From: Mucilaginibacter endophyticus | GTDB taxonomy: Bacteria; Bacteroidota; Bacteroidia; Sphingobacteriales; Sphingobacteriaceae | Assembly: GCF_003351025.1 (NCBI RefSeq) | Contig: NZ_QPCG01000002.1 | Location: forward strand, 868,001-932,000 | Direction: 5' to 3' | DNA: 64,000 nt | In this document: piece after piece, positions 18,768-29,100 of the stretch | Layout: every line of letters begins with the position of its first letter | How positions within the stretch are numbered: the first letter of the stretch is position 1 | Program-made: the position numbers and the translations under genes | The notes under the pieces: generated by a model | Told to the model about the DNA's origin: nothing | The model's database searches: none | The model's input: only the letters and a program-made list of their open reading frames with translations

Positions 18768-19103
18768 TTATGCCCCGGTTAAAGCCTCCTGTGTATTTGT
18801 ATATATCTTGAACACTTTGTCAAGTCGCACCAATTGAAACAATGATCTGATATCGCTATTTAAACCAACCACGGCAATATCACCTCCGTTGTTCATGGCC
18901 AGTTTAAGTGCCGATACCAGCGCACCTAAAAAAGAACTATCTACGTATATCACCTGCTCAAAGTTTACTATAACATACTTATTTCCACTATTGATGAGAC
19001 TGTGCAATTCTGCCTTAAACTGATCGGCATTTGATAAATTGGCCTCTTTAAGCTGTATGTCCACTATTAGTGCATTATCAAGCAAATGTGTACGTAGTAT
19101 CAT
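18768..19103 (-). CDS. STAS-domain anti-sigma antagonist (RsbV/SpoIIAA-like)
   Basis: 111 residues, one STAS domain. The phospho-acceptor region is IYVDSSFLGALVSALK, with Ser56 in the position phosphorylated in SpoIIAA; the usual DSSG glycine is replaced by Phe. It lies 14 nt from the HATPase gene and its start directly abuts the stop of the phosphatase gene, so the three form one transcription unit: phosphatase, antagonist, kinase. Confidence 0.88.
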   Translation of the reverse strand: MILRTHLLDNALIVDIQLKEANLSNADQFKAELHSLINSGNKYVIVNFEQVIYVDSSFLGALVSALKLAMNNGGDIAVVGLNSDIRSLFQLVRLDKVFKIYTNTQEALTGA

Positions 19104-20243
19104 TTAACTGTTTTTTTGAATAAATATTAAACTGCAATCGTCAATTTGTTCATTGGCCTTTTCATTTAAAAAGCCATCATTTTTTAAGGTCATGAATGAA
19201 TCAGATTTACCAAGATATCTCTCAATTTCGCTGGTAAAGCTATTCAAATCGGTTTTCTTACCTGCAGGCGTTTCTTTATCAATTAATCCATCAGTTATCA
19301 TCATTAACTGATCGCCGGGCCGCATGGTAAACAGATGCTCATCAAAACCACCTTGTTTACTAACTCCAAGCAGTAGCCCAGCTGAAGAGATCCGGTCAAG
19401 CCTATTTTTGGCCTTGCAGAAATACAAGAGCGGTAAATCGCCCGCACCGGTATAACTCAATTCTTCACTTTCAGCATCAATCATGATAAGCGACAGTGTA
19501 GATAGCACTTCGCTCACAACCGGATCATGATAAATAACCGAGTTGATCTTTTGCATGATGCTTTTGGTCGACACATCGCCCTCCGAAACACATAGCCTCA
19601 CCGCGGCCCTTATATAACTCAGATATCCAAAGGAAAAAAACCATGCTCCCCACTTTTTCCCCATCACGTCGCCCAGGATAATAAAAGTATACCTATTATT
19701 AATAGATATCACATCAATAAAATCTCCGCCCGGATAGTTTTCAAATGATTTGTGCCAGAAATCAATTTCAAAACCATTTATACGGGGCGTTTCCTTCGGA
19801 ACTGAATACAGATTGAGCGCCATCGCGGCACTGCTTAGTTCACGTATGGTATGCTCATGCCTTTCACGAATGCTGTTCAGGAAATTATTGATCTTTGAAA
19901 TAACAAAGGCTATTGGCGTATCCTTATCAATATAATCAATAACATCAAGACTCATCCCGGCTATCATATGATCATGATCGGTAACTGATGTTAAGAACAT
20001 AAAAGGAATGTTCTTAAACTCCGGAACCGCCATTAGGCTTTGCCTAAACTCGAAGCCATTAATACCTGGCATCTGGTAATCGGACAGGATCAAGTCGGGG
20101 ATATCATTTTTAAGCCATGCTAAGGCTTCCTCCCCATTATTCGCTTTATGGCAAACAAAACCCTCTTTTTCCAAAGCCCGGCCAATAACCTTTAAAACAA
20201 GCGGGCTATCATCAACCAGTAATATTTGGGGCTGCTTCGGCAT
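19104..20243 (-). CDS. Response regulator with PP2C/SpoIIE phosphatase output (RsbU/HsbR-like)
   Basis: 379 residues. The N-terminal receiver (1-125) has Asp11-Asp12, phospho-Asp55 in LILSDYQMP and the TS pair at FLTS. The C-terminal phosphatase (about 160-375) has GGDFIDV, ILGDVMGKK, SYTGAGDLPLLYF and MMITDGLID, which supply the metal-binding aspartates. It should dephosphorylate the STAS protein in response to phosphorelay input. Comparable receiver-phosphatase/STAS pairs control biofilm or polysaccharide genes elsewhere (HsbR-HsbA in Pseudomonas, SypE-SypA in Vibrio fischeri). Confidence 0.9.
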   Translation of the reverse strand: MPKQPQILLVDDSPLVLKVIGRALEKEGFVCHKANNGEEALAWLKNDIPDLILSDYQMPGINGFEFRQSLMAVPEFKNIPFMFLTSVTDHDHMIAGMSLDVIDYIDKDTPIAFVISKINNFLNSIRERHEHTIRELSSAAMALNLYSVPKETPRINGFEIDFWHKSFENYPGGDFIDVISINNRYTFIILGDVMGKKWGAWFFSFGYLSYIRAAVRLCVSEGDVSTKSIMQKINSVIYHDPVVSEVLSTLSLIMIDAESEELSYTGAGDLPLLYFCKAKNRLDRISSAGLLLGVSKQGGFDEHLFTMRPGDQLMMITDGLIDKETPAGKKTDLNSFTSEIERYLGKSDSFMTLKNDGFLNEKANEQIDDCSLIFIQKNS

Positions 20244-20254
20244 AATTCAGGTAT

Positions 20255-20755
20255 TCAGGAATTGCTTTTCCGCAGTAAAGCGTTTATAAACAAATATACG
20301 CCTGTTAATACGATTAATACCGATATAACATCCATTAAAGTTATACCATCATCCTTTGTAAAATAAAAAATGGTAAACATTTCAAAGTACGGTGGCGCAG
20401 GCATGATGATCATGGCTAAACCAAGTACAATCATCGTAATGGCTATCCCTATCAAAACAGCATGCTTTAACTTTTCCTGCAGCCGGTACTTTTTTGCCTG
20501 ACGACTATCAACCGGGTGCTGGGCCAGCAAAAACTCAAGATTATTTACCATGTCCAAACGGCTCTGATCCTCATCTATTTCGCCAAAGACATCAAATTTT
20601 TGAGGCGAAGTATCAGGCTCAATGGCATTATTTATTTTTTGCTGTATCGCCCTAATATATTCTTTATCAATATTTCCCTTTTTTAGCAGTAGAACCAGCT
20701 CATCAACTTTGGTATCAAGCAGCACTTCATCATTATTTGGTAGTTTATTCTTCAA
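20255..20755 (-). CDS. Two-helix membrane protein of unknown function
   Basis: 166 residues. The N-terminal 95 residues are charged and soluble; two membrane segments follow (AVLIGIAITMIVLGLAMIIM and VISVLIVLTGVYLFINAL). It is the first gene of the minus-strand partner-switching unit, 11 nt before the phosphatase gene, so it may be a membrane input or target for that cassette. Family not recognised. Confidence 0.7.
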   Translation of the reverse strand: MKNKLPNNDEVLLDTKVDELVLLLKKGNIDKEYIRAIQQKINNAIEPDTSPQKFDVFGEIDEDQSRLDMVNNLEFLLAQHPVDSRQAKKYRLQEKLKHAVLIGIAITMIVLGLAMIIMPAPPYFEMFTIFYFTKDDGITLMDVISVLIVLTGVYLFINALLRKSNS

Positions 20756-20833
20756 AGGAATATCGTAGTATAATTTGGTTAACTTTTACTGATATTAGCC
20801 GTAAAAAGCTTTATTGATAATAACCCCTCTCAG

Positions 20834-21757
20834 ATGAAAAAAGTTTCCGTTGTTACCGTAAATTTCAATCAGCCTACTGTTACAGAAGAAATGTTATTAT
20901 CGATTAAAAATACGAGTACTTACAGCAATATGGAAATAATTGTTGTAGATAATGCGAGTAAAATAAATCCTGTAACCGATTGGAAAATAAAATATCCGGA
21001 AATAATATTTATCCGTTCGGACATTAACCTGGGTTTTGCAGGCGGTAATAACCTCGGACTTACCGTTGCCACAGGCGATTACATTTTCATGGTAAACAAC
21101 GATACCGAGTTTACCCCAGGCCTGGTTGAAAAACTTACAGAGGTGATGGATGGCAATGCGGCCGTTGGCATGATATCGCCCAAGATCAAATATTTTAGCG
21201 ATAAAAACCTGATCCAATATGCCGGCTACACACCCATGAATTATTATACCTGCCGTAATAGTGTAATTGGTTTAAAGCAAAAGGACGAAGGCCAGTTTGA
21301 TCATATAACTGCCCCTACTGCTTATTGCCATGGGGCTGCCATGATGATCAGGAAAGAAGCTATTGAAAAGGCTGGTATGATGTGCGAAAACTTCTTTTTA
21401 TACTACGAAGAGGTTGACTGGTGCGAACATATCATTAAAGCCGGTTTTAAAGCGTGGGTTTGTACTGATGCACTTATTTACCATAAAGAATCGGTTTCTG
21501 TAGGTAAAAAAAGCAAGCTTAAGGAATATTTCATGAACCGCAACCGCATCCTTTTTACCCGGCGGAATGCTCCGTTGTTTAAAAAGATCTTCTTTTATTT
21601 TTATTTCCTGTTTTTAGTAGTGCCCCGAAACCTGGTCAATTATATTAAAGAGAAACAATACGGATTTATACCTATGCTTTTTAAAGCAGTATGGTGGAAC
21701 TTTACTCATTCAAAAAACAGCAGCAATTTAGGATACCCCATTAATACCATAGCATGA
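20834..21757 (+). CDS. Glycosyltransferase family 2 (rhamnosyltransferase-like)
   Basis: 307 residues; GT-A fold start VVTVNFNQP, donor region DNASK, metal/donor motif VNNDTEF and the segment YYEEVDWCEH typical of WbbL/RgpB-like rhamnosyl- or galactofuranosyltransferases. A hydrophobic C-terminal segment (FFYFYFLFLVVPRNLV) anchors it to the membrane. It resumes the plus-strand EPS genes after the partner-switching cassette, and its stop overlaps the next start by 4 nt. Confidence 0.88.
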   Translation: MKKVSVVTVNFNQPTVTEEMLLSIKNTSTYSNMEIIVVDNASKINPVTDWKIKYPEIIFIRSDINLGFAGGNNLGLTVATGDYIFMVNNDTEFTPGLVEKLTEVMDGNAAVGMISPKIKYFSDKNLIQYAGYTPMNYYTCRNSVIGLKQKDEGQFDHITAPTAYCHGAAMMIRKEAIEKAGMMCENFFLYYEEVDWCEHIIKAGFKAWVCTDALIYHKESVSVGKKSKLKEYFMNRNRILFTRRNAPLFKKIFFYFYFLFLVVPRNLVNYIKEKQYGFIPMLFKAVWWNFTHSKNSSNLGYPINTIA

Positions 21758-22929
21758 AAATAATTTTAGCCATAAGCCTGTTCATTGTTTTTTACACTTT
21801 TGTTGGATACGGAATTTTCCTGTATATCATTATCAGGATCAAAAGAATTTTTAAGGGCACAAAAGCACTCCCTACAGAAAATCCGGATACACTTCCTTCA
21901 TGCACCCTGGTTATAGCGGCCTATAATGAAGAGTATTTTATTGAGGAGAAGATCAAAAACAGCCTTCAGTTAAATTATCCGGAAGGAAAACTGAAACTAC
22001 TTTTTGTTACCGACGGCTCATCAGACAAAACACCTGATATTATTGCCCGGTACCCCCAGATACAATTATTGCACAAGCCCGAACGCGCGGGAAAAATTGC
22101 TGCCGTACACCGCGCTATGGAGTATGTTGATACCGACGCCGTAGTATTTACCGATGCCAATACTTTTTTAAATAAAGATGCATTGATCAAGATCTGCAGG
22201 CATTACAGCGACGCAACAGTTGGAGCCGTTGCCGGTGAAAAACGGGTACATATAGACGAAAACGCAGATGCCAGCGCAGCTGGTGAAGGTTTTTACTGGA
22301 AGTACGAATCGGCATTAAAGAAATGGGACTCAGAGCTATATTCGGTTGTGGGTGCTGCCGGTGAACTGTTTAGTGTACGCCGCTCATTATACCAACCCGT
22401 TGAGCCGGATACTGTGCTTGATGATTTTATGATATCGATGCTTATAGCTGCCAAAGGCTACCGCATTGTTTACGAACCGGAGGCATATGCCACAGAAACC
22501 GCATCTGAAAATGTTTCGGAAGAGTTAAAACGGAAAGTGAGAATAGCAGCCGGCGGAATTCAATCTATACTAAGGCTTAAAAAACTGTTCAACCCGTTCC
22601 CCTACCCGGTTTTGTCGTTCCAATATGTTAGTCACCGGGTTTTGAGGTGGACAATCACTCCCTTCCTGCTCATCCTGTCATTTATTTTAACCGTTGTATT
22701 GGCGCTTAAACCAAACGAAACCGATATGCAATTGTTACTATTGGCACAGGTATTGTTTTATATATTGGCCTTGCTGGGGCTGCTTATGGAAAAGCGGCAA
22801 CTGCGCATTAAAGTTCTTTTTATTCCCTATTACTTCTGCGTTATGAATTATGCAGTACTGGCAGGCATCATTCGCTATTTCAGTACGAAACAAAGCGCGG
22901 TTTGGGAAAAAGTACAACGGAAGCAGTAA
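21754..22929 (+). CDS. Processive-type glycosyltransferase family 2
   Basis: 391 residues with an N-terminal membrane helix, VTDGSSDKTPDI and FTDANTF (metal binding), EDD-like acceptor region VLDDFMIS, a degenerate QxxRW (KRKVRIAAGG) and three C-terminal membrane helices. Related proteins are cellulose-synthase-like or poly-GlcNAc-like transferases, but here it more likely adds a repeat-unit sugar. Overlaps the upstream GT gene by 4 nt (ATGA). Confidence 0.87.
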   Translation: MKIILAISLFIVFYTFVGYGIFLYIIIRIKRIFKGTKALPTENPDTLPSCTLVIAAYNEEYFIEEKIKNSLQLNYPEGKLKLLFVTDGSSDKTPDIIARYPQIQLLHKPERAGKIAAVHRAMEYVDTDAVVFTDANTFLNKDALIKICRHYSDATVGAVAGEKRVHIDENADASAAGEGFYWKYESALKKWDSELYSVVGAAGELFSVRRSLYQPVEPDTVLDDFMISMLIAAKGYRIVYEPEAYATETASENVSEELKRKVRIAAGGIQSILRLKKLFNPFPYPVLSFQYVSHRVLRWTITPFLLILSFILTVVLALKPNETDMQLLLLAQVLFYILALLGLLMEKRQLRIKVLFIPYYFCVMNYAVLAGIIRYFSTKQSAVWEKVQRKQ

Positions 22930-23091
22930 ATAATTGATTATAAGTTAACAGGATAATTATTTTATAGTTTAATACATTGAATAGATAAAAGGGTTGCATT
23001 AAAATAATTAATGATAAAGAAGATCAAATTAAGAGAATTTGTCTTCTGCTGCTTTTTGAATTACCTGTCAACTAATTTATAAAGTATATTC

Positions 23092-23110
23092 TGACCGCTA
23101 TACGTGGTCA
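23092..23110 (+). promoter_or_regulatory. Hairpin just upstream of the hybrid PKS/NRPS gene
   Basis: TGACCGC and GTGGTCA flank TATAC, giving 7-bp arms with one G-T pair. It lies 16 nt before the chosen ATG and 7 nt before a possible TTG start, so it could be an operator or an mRNA hairpin affecting translation. The surrounding 188-bp gap is the likely promoter region of the biosynthetic genes. Confidence 0.35.
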
Positions 23111-23126
23111 AACCTTATTGAACCTG

Positions 23127-26100
23127 ATGAGTATTGAGCCGGGGATTGTTTTAAAAAGTGGGGAATCTATTGCCCCAACTGTATACGACCTATTTGAACA
23201 ACAGCGGATAAAATTACCCGATGCCGTTGCTGTTGTACATAACACTGATAGTGTTACCTATCATCAGCTTTACAAAAAAGCCGATGAACTTGCCGCCGCT
23301 ATCTTAACTTTTTATCCGGATTCGGAGATAATTGGAGTTAGCGCAAACCGGAGCATTCATACTATAATTGGTGTACTGGCCATACTAAAAGCCGGCAAAG
23401 GTTACTTACCTCTTGATCCGGAATATCCAAAAGATCGCCTCGAAACCATTATTATCGATTCGGGTATACAGGCTTGTATCGCGGCCTCGGATAAAAAGCA
23501 TCTGTTTGAGGGCTTGCCTGTAAACATCCTGCTTGCCGATGGAACTTTTGAGCTTACAACTAAATCATTCCAGCAAACTCATTTGACTGATTTAGCCTAT
23601 GTGTTATATACCTCAGGCTCAACCGGAACCCCAAAAGGAGTATCAATGGGCAATGCGGCATTGGTTAACCTGTTGTTATGGCAACAGGAAAACTCAATCT
23701 CCGCCGCGGACATCAATACATTGCAATTTGCGCCTTTAACGTTTGATGTATCATTCCAGGAGATTTTCGCTACGTTAGGTACCGGTGGCACTTTGTTTTT
23801 GGTAGATGAAGAGTTACGGATTGATCCGGTTAAATTGTTACAGTTTATTGATAAGCATGCCATCAACCGCATCTTTTTGCCGTTTGTAGTATTGCAATAT
23901 CTTACAGAGGCGGCGATAGCGAATAATCATATCCCGGTTTCCTTAAAAGAAATAATGACTGCCGGGGAGCAGCTAAAGATTACCCCGCAAATAGCAAGTT
24001 TTTTTAATGCACTGCCAGGATGTGTACTTTTTAACCAATATGGCCCTACAGAAACTCACGTGGTTACTGAGCTAAGATTGGACGGCGATGCATCTTTATG
24101 GCCTGCACTTCCATCCATAGGCATTCCTATTAGTAACACAGAGATCATATTGCTTGATGAAAACCTGAAAAGGGTGGCCGACGGCGAAACCGGCGAATTG
24201 TGCGTTTCGGGTATAAGCCTGGCAAACGGCTATCTGAACCGGCCCGAAATGACAGCCGAAAAATTCATCGACTGGAAAGAAGGCAATAAAACTATCCGGA
24301 TCTATCGTACCGGCGATCTGGCCCGTTTTATGAGCGACGGTAATATCGAATACCTGGGCCGCAGGGATACACAGGTTAAGATTCGTGGTAACCGTGTAGA
24401 AATCGGTGAAATTGAGGTATTGATCAATCAGCTTGAAAATATAAAACAAGCAGTGGTAACCGCCCCCGCAGATGCTGCAGGGCAAAAACGGCTGGTAGCC
24501 TATCTTGTATCATCTGGCGATCAACAAGATACCGAAGCGGTACGCAAATCCCTTGAGGAGCAACTTCCTGATTTTATGCTACCCTCGGCATATATATGGC
24601 TGAAGGAACTACCCAAAACAACCAGCGGTAAGGTTGACAGGAAAGCACTGCCTAAACCAGATATTAAACGCCCCGAACTTGATGTGCTGTACAAAGCACC
24701 ATCAAACCAAACCGAAAAAAACATAGCCGCTATTTTAATTGAGCTGCTGCAGTTTGATAAGGTGGGCATTGATGATAATTTCTTTCAATTAGGTGGTAAT
24801 TCATTGCTGGCGTTAAAAACTGTTGCACTATTAAAGCAGCGTTTTAACTACGAAGTTCCAATCACCAAACTATATCAATATCCAACTATTGGCGGTATCG
24901 CCAAGCTGATCGGTGGAGCAAATAAGCGAGCATCTCCTCTTCTGGCACAAAAAGTAAAATCAACAGGGAGCAATACTGATGTGGTCATCATTGGCATGGC
25001 TGGTCGGTTCCCGGGCGCTGATACCACCGATGAATTTTGGCAAATGCTTGCCGGGGGGCATGAAGGCACCAGCTTTTTCACTCAGGAAGAATTAGACAAG
25101 TACGTTCCGCTTAACGAAAAAAACAACCCGGCCTATGTAAGGGCAAGAGGCATCATTAACGGTGCCGATGAGTTTGATGCCGGATTTTTTGGTTTTAACC
25201 CGCGCGCGGCCGAACTGATGGATCCACAGCAACGTATCTTTCTGGAACTTGCGTGGGAAGTATTGGAAAAAACAGGCCATCTGCCTCAAAAATATGACGG
25301 ACTAACCGGTGTATTTGCAGGCTGTGGGTACAACACCTATTACAACAACAATGTATTAACCAACCCGGAAATAGTTGAAACAGTTGGCCATTTCCAGGTA
25401 CGTACTTTAAATGAAAAGGACTACATAGCAACCCGTACGGCTTATCAGTTAAACCTAAAAGGCCCTGCTGTCGCGGTATATTCGGCTTGTTCAACATCTC
25501 TTTTAGCTGTAACACAGGCAGTAAACAGTATCCGTAGCGGGCAATGCCAGGTTGCAATCGCGGGTGCCGCATCCATAACATCGCCTGTAAAAAGCGGCCA
25601 TATTTACGAAGAAGGCTCAATGATGAGCATTGACGGTCATTGCCGTCCTTTTGATGCCGAAGCATCGGGCACTGTCTTTAGCGATGGCGCAGGCGTAGTG
25701 CTTTTAAAAAGTTTGGAAGATGCCCAGCGCGATGGTGATACTATTTATGCCGTAATAAAAGGCGTTGGCGTAAATAATGATGGTGCCGAAAAAGGAAGTT
25801 TCGGAGGACCAAACGCTTATGGGCAGGCCGGCGCTATAGCTGCGGCCATTGCTGATGCCGGCATAGATGCCTCGACCATAAGTTATGTAGAAGCGCACGG
25901 CACTGCTACCCCATTAGGTGATCCGATAGAAATTGAAGGGCTAAACCTCGCTTTCGGCGAGCAGGAGCAAAATCAGTTTTGTGCTATAGGTTCGGTTAAA
26001 AGTAACTTTGGCCACCTTACCGCGGCATCAGGAGTTGCCGGGCTGATCAAAACCGTGCTTGCTATGAGGTATGGTCAAATGCCTCCGTCGCTGTTTTTCA

Positions 26101-29100
26101 AAAAGATCAACCCTAATATCGATATAGAGCATACGCCGTTTTTTGTTAACGCAGAACTTGCGCCCTGGGATGCTGAGCTCAAACGAGCCGGAGTCAGTTC
26201 CTTCGGCGTGGGCGGCACCAATGTACATGTTGTTTTGGAGGAATATAAAACAACCGAATCTATTGAACCCGGCGCAGGCAAACCTTTAAAGCTGATCAGT
26301 TGGTCGGCCAAAAGCGAAGAAAGTTTAGCTCAATACGCCGTGAAACTTGCCGCATTTGTACAGAAAAATAAAAGTATTGACCTTAACGATGTAGCTTACA
26401 CGCTGCAAACAACACGTGCAGATTTTAATTATCGCCGTTTTATAGTGGCAACAGATGCCGACGACCTGATAGTAAAGCTAAATGCTTCAAACACCGACCC
26501 GCTATCTGTTAAAAAGCTCAACACCATTCCTGCCGAGGTAGTATTTATGTTCCCCGGACAAGGTTCGCAATATGTAAATATGGGTCATGACCTGTATCAA
26601 AACGAGCCCGTTTTTAAAGGTGCGGTAGACGAATGTATAGGTCTGTTGCAGGGAACTATACACGCTGATCTTCTTCAGATAATATTTGCTGATCCTGCCA
26701 ACCCGCAATCGGCAGAAAGGATAAAAAATACATTATACACTCAGCCTGCACTATTTATTTTAGAATACGCCATGGCCCGCCTATGGATGAGCAAAGGCAT
26801 TGAGCCGGCCATATTAATGGGGCACAGCATAGGCGAGTTTGTAGCCGCACATCTGGCCGGAGTGTTCGGCCTGCCGGATGCCCTAAAGCTGATATCGGAA
26901 CGGGCTCGACTGGTAAGCAGTGCTCCGTACGGCCAAATGCTTTCGGTACGTATCGAGGAAGAGCAATTAAAAGGCATATTACCTGCCGGGCTTTCCATAG
27001 CCGCAGTAAATAGCAAGAAGCTTTGCGTAGTGGCCGGCCCTGAAGATGCCATTAAAGCATTTACAGCAGAACTATCTGAAAAAGGGATCCCCGCACGGCT
27101 GCTTTTAACCAGTCACGCTTTCCATTCACTGATGATGGATAATATTGTTTGGCCATTTAAAGAAGTAGTTAGATCTGTAACATTAAATAAGCCGGTAAAG
27201 CCCGTTATATCCACCGTAACCGGCACCTGGCTAAGCGAAGCGCAAGCAACCGATCCTGATTATTGGGCGCAACACCTGCGTAACACCGTTCGTTTTGCAG
27301 ATGCACTGGATACCATTGCAGAAGATGATAGCCGCTTACTGCTTGAATGTGGCCCGGGAAACATACTGGCCACACTTGCACGCCAGCATAACACAGGCAA
27401 GAATATCCCTGTAATAGCGGGCTTTGAACAAACTGATACCTTAACAGAATATCATAGCTCATTAAAAGCACTGGGCCAGCTATGGCTAAATGGCATCCAA
27501 CCAAATTGGGAGGCAACTTATTTAGCGCAAAACCGTAAAAAGATTGATATCCCAACCTATGCTTTTGATCATAAACGGTATTGGCTTGAACCTGCTGTAA
27601 CAATAAACATTGTCCCTGAAACCTTAACCCAACAACAAACAAATACAAAACCTACGCAACCTGTACTGATGAGGAAGGATATTTTAATTGATAAACTTAA
27701 AGAGATCTTTGAAGACGCAGCCGGTATTGAAATAGATATGGCAGCAACCAGCATGAGCTTTATTGAAATAGGCTTCGACTCGCTTTCGCTTACACAAATA
27801 GCTACCAACCTAAAAAAGATCTTCAACGTACCTATTACATTCAGAAAGCTGTTTGAAGAATATAGTAGCCTTGAACTGCTTGCAGTTTACCTGGACAACA
27901 CTTTACCTGCCGATGCATTTCAGCCGCAGGTTGCCCCTGCTGTAAATCCTGCATTTCAACATGGCGAAACTAATGCAGGTGCACAACCTGTAATTCAACA
28001 CTATTCCCAGTTTATTAGTAATAATGGAGCTCCGACCTACCCTGCTGCAAATCAGGGAAGCAATGATATCGCCATCAGTTTAATATCTCAGCAGTTGCAA
28101 TTACTCGCCAATCAGCTATCTTATATACAAGGCAATGCACCCGCAGCACAGGCACCGCCTCAGCAAACTTATAATGCTCCGGCCCCTGTAGTTACGCCGG
28201 CTAAATCCTTACTTTCACTTGCTGCAGATTTTACTCCGGAAGAGCAGGTTGAATTAAAAAAACCTTTCGGAGCAACAGCTCGTATCGAAAAACAGGTACA
28301 GGGCTTAACCGATAAGCAGCAGGCATTTTTAAAAGATCTTACAGAAAAATATAACGCCAAAACCAAAGGCAGTAAAGCTCAAACACAAAAGGACAGGTCA
28401 TACATGGCCGATCCTCGCGTAGTGAGCGGCTTCCGCCCGTTAACCAAAGAGATTGTTTACCCGCTGGTAGTTAACCGCTCAAAAGGGAGCCGTGTTTGGG
28501 ATATTGATGGTAATGAGTATATAGATGCGCTGAACGGATTTGGTTCAAACTTTCTGGGCTACCAAACCGATGTATTAAAACAGGCTGTATTGGAGCAGGT
28601 TGAAAAAGGATACGAAATAGGCCCTCAACATGAACTTGCGGGTGAGGTTAGTAAACTGATATGCGAGTTTACCAATTTTGACCGTGCCGCTTTATGTAAT
28701 ACCGGCTCCGAAGCGGTTTTAGGTGCAATGCGTATAGCACGTACCGTAACCGGCCGTTCACTTATTGTCGCGTTTAATGGCTCATACCATGGCATTAACG
28801 ACGAGGTTATTGTTCGTGGAACTAAAAAGTTAAAAACCGTACCCGCCGCGCCGGGCATTATGCCCGATGTAGTGCAGAATATGCTGATCCTGGACTATGG
28901 TACCGAAGAATCATTAAAAATTATAGCCGAACGCGCGCATGAGCTGGCGGCAGTATTGGTTGAGCCGGCCCAAAGCCGCCGACCAGACTTCCGCCCTGTT
29001 GAATTTTTAAAGCGCGTAAGGGAGATTACCCGTCAGTCAGAAACAGTTTTGATATTTGACGAGGTAATCACAGGCTTCAGGATGCACCCAGGCGGCGCGC

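Noticed and set aside
26741..27648. Several minus-strand frames within the hybrid synthase
   Set aside because: They are shadows of the long coding frame with KS/AT/ACP/AMT motifs.
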